Shown here piece by piece: positions 1-10,084 of a stretch of 64,000 bases of DNA (positions are counted from its first letter, which is position 1; each line of letters starts with the position of its first letter). The position numbers were made by a program, and so were the translations under genes. Under the pieces are notes generated by a model, which made no database searches, had not been told where the DNA came from, and saw only the letters and a list, made by a program, of their open reading frames with translations. Origin of the DNA: Filobasidium wieringae (taxonomy: Eukaryota; Basidiomycota; Tremellomycetes; Filobasidiales; Filobasidiaceae); the NCBI GenBank assembly GCA_001600055.1, contig BCIV01000001.1:62001-126000 (forward strand), in the 5' to 3' direction.

Positions 1-809
1 ATATACCAGTCATGTCACTATAATTGAGCATTTTTGCAGTTGATACCAGATGAATGCGAAGAGGGCATTCACATTGTCTAGATCCAGCTCATCCGATTGA
101 TGGACCATGGCCAGTTTCAGTGGAAAGACAGACATACCCTCTCTTTCAATACCAAAACTCCCAACCTCTACTGGACGATATCGATCTGCCGACTCAAAGT
201 GTTGTACGATAACATCATCGAAACCTCATCGGCAGCGCCGATCTCATTGAGTTGCAAGCTTCCGCACGTTGCGCGGAGGGGCGATATCTTGTAACAACGC
301 TACATAAAGATGCTGAGTATCCGGCAAGTGTCGGCAAGACTGTGACATTGTTGATACGCTTCACTTGTTATTACGGGCTCTAGCTAGAGAAGACGCGCAC
401 ACTCTACAGAATCAAAGCGAGCCAGTTCTCGGAAATCGGAAAAGGTGGGTAACCTGGAGAGTTCAAAAACACCGTATCAAGTACCCGTCCTGGAGCGCGA
501 TCGTGGAATGATGGATCCTGTAGGTCATCAACATCATGATACCGTCTGATCATCCTTATCTTGGTGTTTTTTTCTGATAGCTCAGCGCTTATATAGACCC
601 TCGATCGTACCACAGACGATCACCCGCGCCACCATACAATGTACTACCCATTGCGCAACATCATGACAATCCCCCTGAACCGACTGGAACTGCAGCACTC
701 AATTCTCTTCTGTATCATTCACACCACGTGAATTCAACCGTGAACGTCGCAAAGAAGAGCGGTGTACGAAGGCTATCTCCTTAGCTCATCTCATTCCGTC
801 ACGACACTA
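1..809. other. No gene supported
   Basis: I see no reading frame with convincing coding character or splice structure here. Only short incidental frames are present, up to about 70 residues on either strand. Confidence 0.4.
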
Positions 810-1374
810 ATGACACGCGCGGTCCGACAAGCCAAGAAGCGGGAGCAGACGGACCTTCCGGGAGAAGTCGAGAGTTTACGACGTCGCATTTACCTGCTCA
901 GCGAGAGCAAATTCATCATGTAGACGTCGAGGAAGTCTCTGTTGGCCTTAGCGACAAGAAACGATCAGCTCGTATCAGCTCTGGATGCAAAGCCTTGGCA
1001 GCATTGAAAGGGAGTCCTGAAGTGGTGGATTGCAAGCCGGACCTTTCAAGGCAAGTCTATCGGCGCTTTAAAAATTTCCCGATGACTGATCATGACTTAT
1101 GACTGTACATAGGTATTCCATCGATACGCTTGAGAAAAGCTTCTTAGTCAAGACATCTACCATCCTCACTGACCCGCGTCGGCTGGTTCAAACCCAATCG
1201 TCCATAGCTCAGTTGAAGAACTCCATCAACGCCAAGCTGAACGAATGAGCCTTGTCCGCTCCAGATGTTATCTACGCTCTGTTCGAAGCTAGCGGTAGTA
1301 TCGGTGGAGAAGCGATCTTAGATACGAATGATAAGGATTTAGAGGATGTCATCACAAATAATCTCGATAGATAA
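810..1374 (+). pseudogene. Possible decayed gene, product unknown
   Basis: An ATG at 810 opens a basic, charged peptide (begins MTRAVRQAKKREQ) that stops at TAG 921. A coherent reading resumes in another frame at about 926 (VEEVSVGLSDKKRSARISSG). It continues across a possible GC-AG intron (about 1051-1112) into SIDTLEKSFLVKTSTILTD, stops at TGA 1246, and resumes in the same frame to TAA 1372. Frame changes plus internal stops within protein-like sequence suggest a broken gene. I cannot name the family. Similar fragments may continue on the plus strand to about 1700. It could be noise, since no single frame is long. Confidence 0.3.
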
Positions 1375-1986
1375 ACGACCTCGGGGAGATCGAGGAGGGT
1401 GTCGGAGCTGCAGAAGAGCTGTAGCTAAGCGATTTTAAAAGCAAATTCGATGCCATGAGACAAGGACGAGTGGGATAGTCAAACCATGACGGGATATACG
1501 CGACTAGCGAAACCGGTATTTCTGGAGGACGATGAATCGCGCGGTCATCTCGTCGGGATCTGAAGGTCAAATGTAGAGTTGGAGAAGTTCACGATCAGCT
1601 CGATCTTTCATCTGGACGAGCTCGGCTGACGAAACTTGTTCCGTGGAAAGACGATCCCCTAGAGGGATACAGTTTAGGTGACGCAATAACTGGCTGAAAG
1701 GATTGATCAGCCCATTTGATCGGTGTGGGTCTTGAGTTTGGTGCTTTAGACGTTGTAGTATCTCCGGACGGCTCGGTATGAAGTTGGTATGGGATGTTGC
1801 ACAAGGAAGGGGAGGTTCCGTGCGAATGGATCGCAATCGTGGTGAGTGGGTGTAGTACGATCGACGTGGACGGGAGAGGGCAGTTCAGGTATCCGAATGA
1901 ATGTCGACGTCAACGTCAACGGATCCGATCGTGTTGTCGTGGCGTGGTTTCTCTCAAGTGTGTTGTAAGGTATGTAAGGTTTCACT

Positions 1987-2697
1987 CTATTGATGATCTT
2001 CTGAATCCGAGCGTTCAAGAGGAAGTCGGAATGAGACCCGCCTTGCGTCCCGTTTCAGTGCCTCCACTTCCATGCGTAGGGTATACTGAGGGAATGTCTC
2101 TTTTTTCCTCGAGCCTAGGTAATCCACAATGACTTGGGCTTGCTGTATGAGGACCCGGAAGACTGGAGAAGATGCTGGGATGAGACGAGACCGCTCGATT
2201 GAGTCCCCATCCGACGGAGTAGTCCCTTGCCCTTTGATCTCGATTTCCCGACGTTCGTTACGAAAGTAATCGAGAAAGAAGAACAAATCGAGGTAATGGT
2301 TGATCTCCTCTCCATTGCTGATCGTAATGCTCTTAATGTAATCTTGAACGGCAGGGAATGTGGCGCAGGAATGTGTAAGCTTGACCAGAACAGCTGGGTA
2401 GTCAAGGGGTGCCAATCTTCTGATGGCTCGAGAAAGATCAGATGGACAAACGACAAAGTCCAATTTGTATTTGAACCGAGACCATAGAACACTTCTCTCT
2501 TTAAAGGTAGCGGGGATGAGCGGTCGAGCGAGCGTAGGCAAGGTATAACCGAGAACAAGACTCGTAGGGAACAGAGTGAGACCGGTAGAGAACGTGTTGG
2601 CCAAGCGTCCGGTGGGGGTGTCGGCCAGGACGGACGCTGCCTTTCGTGACAAACGTTCTTTACGGCCAGGTCTGAAAGGCTTTTCGGCTGGAGGCAT
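1987..2697 (-). CDS. Lineage-specific intronless protein, copy 1 (236 aa)
   Basis: This is a single uninterrupted frame starting with a basic N-terminus (MPPAEKPFRPGRKERLSRKA). No known domain is recognised. It is clearly related to the plus-strand gene at 6950-7837. Both begin with a short basic segment. Both contain the core pattern LW-x-[RK]-F-x-x-K-[LI] ... LS-[RK]-AI ... L-[AS]-P-x-DY-x-A-x-x-VKL ... V-[QR]-D-[YF]-I-[KE]-S ... YxDLFFF, and both end with a charged helical tail. The lack of introns contrasts with the core genes nearby. A 34-bp block about 300 bp upstream (2994-3027) is nearly identical to one upstream of the other copy. The function is unknown; the protein looks soluble, with no signal peptide or obvious membrane span apart from a mildly hydrophobic patch near residues 40-60. 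Confidence 0.6.
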   Translation of the reverse strand: MPPAEKPFRPGRKERLSRKAASVLADTPTGRLANTFSTGLTLFPTSLVLGYTLPTLARPLIPATFKERSVLWSRFKYKLDFVVCPSDLSRAIRRLAPLDYPAVLVKLTHSCATFPAVQDYIKSITISNGEEINHYLDLFFFLDYFRNERREIEIKGQGTTPSDGDSIERSRLIPASSPVFRVLIQQAQVIVDYLGSRKKETFPQYTLRMEVEALKRDARRVSFRLPLERSDSEDHQ

Positions 2698-2993
2698 GGC
2701 TATCGTGGATGAAGGTCGTCGAGTTGTTGAATGATCTGTGATCCGATGGACGCATTGTTGGGACTTACCGAAGTCGGAACGGTGTCTAGGTGGGTGTGAG
2801 AAGAGACTGGCTCTGCGGGTGTGGTAGGTGTGTGTATACGTTTATACTCTATCGATCGATCCACTCTACAGAAGATAAAGATATATAGAGAGAGTAACTA
2901 GAGTAGCGACTGTGACCTGTACAAGGAATGCTCTCCGGGTTGAGCGACGCGCATATCAAGCGGGAATGAGGTGTGCCCCGAACGACGATAGAT

Positions 2994-3027
2994 GCGCCGT
3001 TTGTTACTAACAGGTGCGGTTGTAGTC
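2994..3027 (-). repeat. 34-bp block shared with 6735-6768 (inverted copy)
   Basis: Read on the minus strand this block begins GACTACAACCGCACCTGTTA and ends in AACAAACGGCGC. It matches the plus strand at 6735-6768 with one mismatch (33 of 34). It lies about 300 bp upstream of copy 1 of the duplicated gene; its partner lies about 180 bp upstream of copy 2. Weaker similarity continues for roughly 25 bp downstream. It is a candidate shared promoter element or the best-preserved part of the duplication. Confidence 0.75.
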
Positions 3028-3126
3028 TGCACATAGCACGTCAGCGTATGGACCACGAGCTACAAGACAATCTGCTGCAGATGTTTATCTCCTCAGGAAC
3101 CCAGCGCTGAAATACTGAAGATACCG

Positions 3127-3363
3127 TTAATCCTTGACTGGGACACCAGAAAAAAGGTGGGGATTCGGAGGGGCTCTCTTTTTTGCTTGGCCTTTTTGAT
3201 AGCATCGAACCAGGTCAAGGTCGATCATGTCCAACATGTCCAACGAGTCGTGGCCGCGCGTGAGAAACGCAATATGTCGCTCAGAAGCACACTCTTTTGA
3301 ACCAAGAATCAGCAAGTCGCGAGTCGGCAGTGTCGGCAACAACCAGTCCTCAATCAGAATCAA
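3127..3363 (-). CDS. Weak short ORF, hypothetical
   Basis: This is a 78-residue frame with an acidic, leucine-rich middle (DMLDMIDLDLVRC) and a basic tail. There is no homology I recognise and no splice continuation I can defend. It sits in the relic-rich interval between the two inverted gene copies, so it may be a chance frame or another fragment. Confidence 0.15.
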   Translation of the reverse strand: MILIEDWLLPTLPTRDLLILGSKECASERHIAFLTRGHDSLDMLDMIDLDLVRCYQKGQAKKRAPPNPHLFSGVPVKD

Positions 3364-3834
3364 AAAATACTAAAGGTTTCCCTAAAGCATTTGAATAGTA
3401 TGGTCGTAACCCAGAACACCGGGTCTCGTACACATCTGGAATCACAGATCATCAAGCGATCCCGCAAACTAGCTCACACGGAGGGATATCGTATCTGGGA
3501 ATCTCGGAGTCCCTCGAAAGAGTGTTCGTTGGTTCCTACCGTCTGATACGATCTTACCTTGATTGTTGATCCCATCGGGATTCAACGAAGGTTCGCGAAC
3601 CAGTCCATGGAAAGCAAATTCTCCTATTTCTATGAAAATTCACGGTTCGATTGCTCTCGTCCAAAGTTTGGGTACCAATATCGAGTCTTGACAAGTCCAT
3701 TTTCGATCTTCTCTGTTATATTTTGGAATGTTGTACGCCGCACGAAAGAGTAGTATATTCCCCACTGATCGAAGGAACTTGTCCTTTCGTCCTTTGTTCA
3801 GCGAGACTGGCGGGATCCCGCGCTAGAAGCCACT
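3364..3834. other. No gene supported
   Basis: Short overlapping plus-strand frames (3559-3836) occur but show no recognisable domain or consistent splicing. Confidence 0.3.
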
Positions 3835-4930
3835 AAGCGACGTGGCCCACGCTAAATGCGATCTTCCCCGATGTACAGCTTGACCTTCTCGTTCTTGTCC
3901 ACGTCGAGAACATGAAATCGATAGCGAGAGCGAGAGATGCTCGCGGGGTGAAGCCAGATTCCTGTATGACCCTGTGGTTTACTCTGAGTCGTGTAGTAAG
4001 GCGCTTGTATGAACTCACGTTGAAACAGTTGCAGAAGTGATTTGCTTTCCATCGCTGATCACGAGTGATAGAATGACCCCATAAGTACTGGTAATTTCTT
4101 GACGGGTTGATTGTCACCAGCCGAAGCTGATACAACATAGAGACGGATAGACAGAGCTCACGTTCAAAACGGTCGAGAGGTCGATCTGCTTCCGACTATC
4201 GACAATAGAGGCCGAGTAATAAGGAAATCGCGTAGCAGAGATCGAGCTCGGTCTTGGTCTGTGCAACCCGAATTGTAAGCGGACTACGCTTCTCGACTGG
4301 CAAGTCTACCAACGCTCTAGGGACAGATTTCGCCAAATCAAGGTAGCCAGTACCCCGGTTCAGACCAGATGATCGGATGATCATTCGGATGATAGCGAGT
4401 CCTTTGTCCGTAAACGTGAATCCAGCGGACGTCTCTAGGGGATCAATCGATGAGGCTGGATGATCCCCGCCACAGCTGTTGGATTATAACCTGGAACCGC
4501 CAGCTCAGCGACAAGCAATTGTAAACCACCTTCTGGAGTGATAGACAGAACGGTGGACGGACTCCCCGCATCTATACTTCAGAACACGGATCAGTTCTCC
4601 TCGTGATGGAACCCAGAGCACATCACACTCACGCGGTCGATCGGATTGAAAAGGTTAGGACCGCCGTGACAATCTGTTGAGAGGAAGAAAACTTTTGGTC
4701 ATTCCGCCAACCAACACCACGTAGCCAGTCGACTGACTTTACTGCGCGTATGACAGCCCGATATGGCAGTTAACATGAAAAGCTCTCTGTGGTCCTGAGA
4801 TAAGGCAGAAGGTGAGCCGGTCAAGCGAGACGTTTGCGGTGATAAACCTAGCAAACATTCTGTAAGTAATCCATACGTCGACCGTAGATAAACAGCTCAC
4901 CCTCCCGACCTGGCAAGTATCTCCTATCAA
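3835..4930 (-). pseudogene. Multi-exon gene or relic, product unknown
   Basis: On the minus strand several exon-like pieces with plausible GT and AG borders follow one another. They are: about 4848-4742 (MFARFITANVSLDRL ... FHVNCHIGLSYA), about 4673-4633 (CHGGPNLFNPIDR), about 4570-4163 (SPSTVLSITPEGGLQLLVAE ... LDLAKSVPRALVDLPVEKR), about 4098-4019 (LWGHSITRDQRWKANHFC) and about 3960-3850 (YRFHVLDVDKNEKVKLYIGE). The reading phases do not join cleanly. At about 4480 the frame shifts within coding-like sequence, and the pieces around 4740-4630 run into stops. I read this as a recently decayed gene, though a functional gene with unusual splicing is possible. The family is not recognised. Confidence 0.35.
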
Positions 4931-5210
4931 TTCAAGTCAAATCAATCATAAAGTAATCGAGTGAAACGTATAGCGTAGACGATAAACACGGAAGGTGAAA
5001 CTGACGATCTGTGTTGACGAACCCATTCTTCCTCACTCTTAGAACCCCACGTTGTAGACCAATAGATATCCCTTTCATATCGGACCTCTGTCTGCGTTCC
5101 CAACTTTGACCTATACGGTAGCGGTCATCTCACTACCCCTCCCCATCTCTCCTTCCGAGCGGAAGTCCTCCACCCAACCTCGTTCTTCGCAAATCCATCG
5201 TCTTTAGCGG

Positions 5211-6100
5211 ATGAAATCTTACAACGGTCTTGTCTCACTTCAATCCCCACCTCCGAACGTACCCGGGCGGGTTAGATCCCCTGAGCCGCAGAATACGTAC
5301 CGGACGGGAGCAATAACATCTCCCCCATCCGACCTGGACCTGGATCTGGAATGAACGAAGATCAGTCCCGCTCGATCCCCCATTTCAATATAGACTCATT
5401 CTCGAGCCTTATCTTACTATCAAAGAAGACCTATACCGTCTCGTCCCTTTCCTATGGAGCGCGATGGAAGAATCTGTCCGCCCTGTGGAAGCGGGATGAA
5501 ACCCCGGCAGGAACACAAAAACCTGATCGACTTCGAGATTGGCTAACGTACCGGCTCCCGATGTTTCGGTCCTCAGCTATCGTTTACGCTCTCATGTTGA
5601 AGGGCGAAACTGGAGCGTTCTCCGAACCCCGATCGAGCGACCATTTGGTACCGGTGCAAAAAAGCAACAACCATCTTCCAAGTGCACCTTAGCGAATTGG
5701 ACGACCTGATCCTATGAATCGATCAACATCCCGAAAAAAAGGACATCATCCGATTTCGCTCCGATTTTCTCATTACCATCCACCCGACAGACTCACTCCT
5801 TCCACTCGTGCACCATTTGCCACCCTCAGCGCAGCCCAAACCCGGGGCCCCAGATCTACCTTCCTCACTCAACCCCCCGGCCAACCTGTCAGACCTCCTT
5901 TGAGTCCCGCTCCTAATTCATCCATAACCATTCGACTCGTTCTTGGTCATCTTGAGTGTCCTCTGCTTGTCCCCTAGTACAGCGGGGGAGGGAAGACCTC
6001 TAGATAACGCCCGGTTGATTCGTGTAGGGCGGATCGGAATAATTCACCTCGGAAAAACTCGGGTTTGGGTCCGGGGTTGTTAGGTCGGTTCGTGCTAGGG
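5211..6100 (+). pseudogene. Possible decayed gene, product unknown
   Basis: A plausible start at 5211 (MKSYNGLVSLQSPPPNVPGR) runs into TGA at about 5352. A second frame continues with FQYRLILEPYLTIKEDLYRL and ends at a stop near 5500. A third frame gives IFQVHLSELDDLIL, stop, then KKDIIRFRSDFLITIHPTDS and, past further stops, RLIRVGRIGIIHLGKTRVW near 6060. Protein-like stretches separated by stops and frame changes suggest a relic rather than introns, because no consistent GT..AG pairs rejoin the frames. Product unknown. Confidence 0.3.
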
Positions 6101-6734
6101 TTTCTAGAGGAAATGACTGAAAAAGATGGATGAGGAGATTTGGGGGGTTGATTCGAGTTGAGTTGACATGAGTTTAGATGATAGGCGAAGTGAACGGGAA
6201 GGGGGGATCGACCTGTTTTTTTTTGTCATGGAATGATAGGACAAATTAGGAACGTTCGTTTTGATTCGCGCCAGTTACTTCTCCGCTATGATCTATCATT
6301 GTGATCGTTCTCCTGTTGTTCTGATAATCGCAAAGAGGTTGCTATAATACATGAAAGCATGACTGAGATCGAACAGCTCACGTTGACAATGAAAAAAACA
6401 ACCCAAAGGACCCCCCCGTTTGTATTCCGTCCATCGTTCTATGCGGTCGAATCGGTGAGTGCGTGAATGGAAAGGACAAGGAATGTTTGAAGGAGTTGGT
6501 TAGAGACGTTCGGATGATCTGAAAAAGAATGGTTGGTTCGATGTTTAATGTGATCGAGTGAGAAGCTTGAGAAGAGTCCAAGATGATATCGATGAATCGT
6601 ATCAAAAAGGCCAGGCAAAAAAGAGGGCCCCTCCGACTCCGTAACCCCGCTACGGCCGCTGCAGGGAATGACACTCGTCTTTGGTAACCAAGCGCGGATT
6701 TCAGTATGAGCCGTACGCTTGGCTGGTTTATACC
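6101..6734. other. No gene supported
   Basis: Two overlapping minus-strand frames (6378-6774) are present. They cross the conserved upstream block of the gene at 6950 in antisense and look incidental. I see no domain or splice structure. Confidence 0.3.
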
Positions 6735-6768
6735 GACTACAACCGCACCTGTTACTAACAAACGGCGC
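6735..6768 (+). repeat. 34-bp block shared with 2994-3027
   Basis: This is the plus-strand partner of the block at 2994-3027 (33 of 34 identical, opposite orientation), located about 180 bp upstream of the ATG at 6950. Similarity decays on both sides. Its position upstream of each paralogue makes it a candidate promoter element kept after duplication. Confidence 0.75.
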
Positions 6769-6949
6769 GTTCATCGTGATTTGGGGTACCGGGGCACATC
6801 CTACCAGCGCGTCGCTCTACTCGACCCCAACAGCTCGTCATCACTCATCACCTATGGCTGCAACGAGCCCATCCTGTCCGACCTGGTATCACATCCATAG
6901 CCTTACAACATATTGTGCTCATTTAGTATCATTACTACATACCACTATC

Positions 6950-7837
6950 ATGCCTAAAGCACCAAAAAGGAACAAACCTGATCTTCGAGAGCGCATGGCT
7001 GCTCGAAGCACGGCTGATCGAACAGCCACACCGGAGCCCGAGACAAACCCATACATGCCATGGATCTACCAGCTATATGAGACTTCCCCTTTCTTGGCCG
7101 AGCTCCTCCTTAATCCACCTGATCAGTCCGATCAACCGTCGAGTGGTAATCAACCGGAGTCGTCGTCGTCGATTAATAATCAACCGGGGTCGTCATAGTC
7201 GGGTGGTGATCAACCGGGCTCGTCGGTTGGTGATCAACCGGCGTTTTTGAGTGTGGCTACTCGTTCCGAACGAGGACAGCTGTGGGCCAAGTTCAACGAG
7301 AAGATAGGAGCAAGGTCACATAGACCCATACTGTCGAAGGCAATCATAGACCTTTCTCCAAGTGACTATGAAGCATTATGGGTTAAATTGATGAATGGGC
7401 ATCAATCTGCAGTTGCTGTCCGTGATTTCATCGAGTCAGCCACACCATCAACCATTAGCAGGTTGATATACTATTACCCAGATCTCTTCTTCTTCATAAC
7501 CCTCCAAGAAGAAGAACCAGCAGAAGGTGGACGTTCGGAACGTGCGCAGTCCGCGTCTCGCCAGATTTCCGCTCTCTCTCCTGCTTATCGAGTCCTCTTT
7601 GATCAAGTAGCCATTCTATCTGGCTTCTTGAACCAATATGACCTATCCCTCTCTCAGTACAGTCGAAGGCTTGAGATGGAGGGTCTGAATGAAGAGGTCA
7701 GAGAGGGTGTGTGGGCTGAGGCAAAGCAGATCCATGAGGAGAGGATAGCTTTGAAAAGGGCTGGGAGGTTGAGGGTTGAGGTAATAAGCCCTGAACCTTT
7801 CAGGGTACAGGGATACGTGCCCTGGAGCGAGCGCTGA
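6950..7837 (+). pseudogene. Lineage-specific intronless protein, copy 2, with in-frame TAG
   Basis: The ATG at 6950 opens MPKAPKRNKPDLRERMAARS, resembling the N-terminus of the copy at 1987-2697. The same frame then passes through a repeat of [DN]QP plus serines (about 7120-7240), is interrupted by TAG at 7196-7198, and continues without any further stop to TGA at 7835. The part after the stop carries the family core (LWAKFNEKIG, LSPSDYEALWVKLM, DFIES, YYPDLFFF) and a charged C-terminus. Within the serine repeat, neighbouring units have TCG where this one has TAG, so one C-to-A change explains the break. It may be a young pseudogene, a readthrough gene, or expressed from a downstream start near 7247. 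Confidence 0.55.
7125..7240 (+). repeat. In-frame [DN]QP-Ser tandem repeat
   Basis: There are five imperfect units built on GATCAACCG or AATCAACCG followed by runs of TCG, encoding DQP or NQP plus two to four serines. The internal TAG at 7196 falls inside this array. The 236-residue paralogue at 1987-2697 lacks the array, so the repeat expanded after duplication or was lost there. Confidence 0.7.
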
Positions 7838-7930
7838 GAACGAGCGAACGTCGAAACTGAACGAGCGTTGAACCGAGCGAGCGTGGAAACCGAACGAGCG
7901 TCGAAACCGGTCGAGCGTCGAAACCGCGGC
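7825..7930 (+). repeat. Degenerate ~18-bp tandem repeat, GAGCGTCGAAACC-like
   Basis: Six or so imperfect units built on GAACGAGCGTCGAAACC begin at the very end of the coding frame of copy 2 and run about 90 bp beyond its stop. The spacing is 17-19 bp. Because the array straddles the stop codon, the C-terminus of this copy may have been set by repeat slippage. Confidence 0.65.
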
Positions 7931-8161
7931 CAACGAGTCTCGTAGGAAACCCATATGCATCACCACAACATTATCAACATCATTACAACAATATCAATAT
8001 CACCATCAACATCGGCAGCATCTTATCGTCAATATATCCCATCGTCACGTCTCCACGTCGATCGTCTCAACACCTATCACGATCGTGAATCATCCGCGCG
8101 AAACATCCCCCACCCTCCCCGTTCACCGTCTACCACCCAAAACGGATACCCGTCCCATCAC

Positions 8162-10084
8162 TCATGGTGGTAAACTACCCACCGTCTCCCTGACCATCTT
8201 CGCCCGGTCCGCACGGTTGATCTGAGCGGGAATGTTCTGTCGTCGAAAAAAGGGGGAGGGGTCAGCGGGGATCGGCTCAGATGCAGTGAAAAGCATAGCG
8301 AGAGAAGAACGGGAGGAGAGGATTGCGGTAGTGGAATGCCCAGGTATGTCCAGTTTCCCCTCGCATACTTTAGGAGAAGAATAAGTGACTGAACCGGGTT
8401 CGCGGTTTTTGCAAGCGTACGGTAGTACCGCTCGATCCACCTCATCAGGACCTCTCGATCCTCGTCTTGTCTCATTCCTGCCACTCTTGCACCTCCATGT
8501 CGATCATCAACCATCTCCAACCAGGCGTCGTTTCTTCCAACATCATCCGAAATACCACCGTACCAGCATAAACATCGGAAACCCGGTCACGAAACGATTC
8601 ACGATATCAGAACGAACACCATTCGGCCATACGACATCGTCCTTCATCATCTCTTCGAGCATCCTCGATCAGGTCTTGTCTTTTTTCTTCATCCCCAGTT
8701 ACCCTGATACCAGCCCGAACACCCACCGGCACCCGCACCCGCACCCGCACCAGCACCCGATCCAGAACCGAAACGTATAACAGCACCAGCACCAGCACCG
8801 ACTCCGAGCAGACGAAACCAAACACTGTATCCCCCACCCGCATATCGAGTAAGAAACGCTCCATCGCAAAATTGTTCCGCACTACGTATCCAGTCAAACA
8901 TCCGCATCCCTGGTATCATCGTTCACCTTCCACTTCTATTCTTGACTCTCAAATCTCTCAGTCGAATCCAGCCCTTCTGCACTGAACGGAACCGGATCTC
9001 ATCGTCCTCTCCATCTCTCCCGCACGTCTCACCCGAACCCAACCCCCCGATGCAAACGAAAACGAAGACGGACGAAATCGAAAACAACCTCGAAAAAAAA
9101 CTCACGGCCAAGGCCTGGTTCAAGTTGAACAGCGTGTTCTTGTACGTCTTGATCGTCTCTCCGTGTCGAGGAGGGAGACCTGGGTGGGTGATCGGTTGTG
9201 TGGAGGAGAGGGGGATGGGGAGAAGAGGCGGAACGAGAAGGAGAGGAAGAGAAATGTAGAAAGTAACATGAAAATGAATGTTAGAAGTCATTCCATTAGT
9301 GTTCCACTTCAAACCCGGTAGATGAATGAGACGAGAATACTAACGATCCAACCCCTCCCCTTCCTCCTTCTCCCTTTCCCTTTCCCGTCCCTCCTGATCC
9401 TGCTCGTCATCCCCCATATCGACCCCCCATTCCATCCCCTCCTTCATAGCCTCCAGCATATCTTCCAAACCTTTAACTTGGTCCGGCGCTTTTCGACGAC
9501 GCTCGGCTACTTGAGAGTGCCATTCGACGTGTTCTCGTTGAAGGGAGAGGAGATGGCGGTCGAGGGTTTCGTCGAATTGTTCCGTTACTGTCGGAGCAAG
9601 GAAGGGGTTGTAGAATGTGGGAAAGGGATGAAGCGAAGTTTTGAGGACAGTCATGAGGAAGGACGGGAGAGAGACAGAGAGAACACGTACGATCGAGGTA
9701 TTCTTCGTAATTATGACCGTTCACTTGTAAATTGGGGATAGTCAAGTTGAATGCTTCTGCCATAATCTTTCATTCCGATTCGTTCGAACGAGCAGCAGAG
9801 GTGAGGAGCCGTTCGAGATTCATAGGAACGATCGAGTCAAGAAGCGAAAGGCATAACCGATTCGGGGTAAGCTTTACTAGGTTTTCCAATCTTCTCGAGA
9901 AACCGACCTTCTCGATCCTCGCCCTGACTTCCTTCTTCAAAACCTCATTCTCATCCCCATCCCCCAGCTTTCCTAGCCTCGTCTCGGTAAGCAGACTGGC
10001 GTGATCCTTGACGTTTGTGCTCGCTCGGGTCCAGTCTGATTCTTTATCTATTATGATCCTGGTGGGTTCGTTGGGTGTCGACAT
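8162..10084 (-). CDS. MIS14: Kinetochore MIND/Mis12-complex subunit Mis14/Nsl1
   Basis: This encodes a subunit of the Mis12 (MIND) complex, which links centromeric chromatin to the microtubule-binding Ndc80 complex. My model joins 10084-9878, 9766-9691, 9587-9345, 9179-9106 and 8236-8162, giving 224 residues in consistent phase; this is a normal length for the family. Diagnostic features are the middle motif FNLTIPNLQVNGHNYEEYL, followed by LTEQFDETLDRHLLSLQRE, VAERRRKAP and the C-terminal IPAQINRADRAKMVRETV, all placed as in fungal Mis14. The region after the EQFDE motif is acidic and coiled-coil-like. The last intron (8237-9105) is 869 nt, far longer than its neighbours, and carries GC-rich repeats. 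The call rests on motif order; the first-exon border (9878) is the least certain. Confidence 0.8.
8715..8815 (-). repeat. GGGTGC/GGTGCT repeat with G-quadruplex potential in MIS14 intron
   Basis: On the minus strand (sense for MIS14) a run of GGGTGC and GGTGCT units contains G triplets at 8756-8758, 8744-8746, 8738-8740, 8732-8734 and 8722-8724, with three consecutive loops of 3, 3 and 7 nt. This fits the usual G3N1-7 quadruplex pattern. It sits inside the unusually long last intron. Confidence 0.6.

Noticed and set aside
8607..8919. Minus-strand frames rich in Gly-Ala-Gly and Val-Leu-Val
   Set aside because: They are translations of the GGGTGC repeat inside the MIS14 intron, without conserved sequence.
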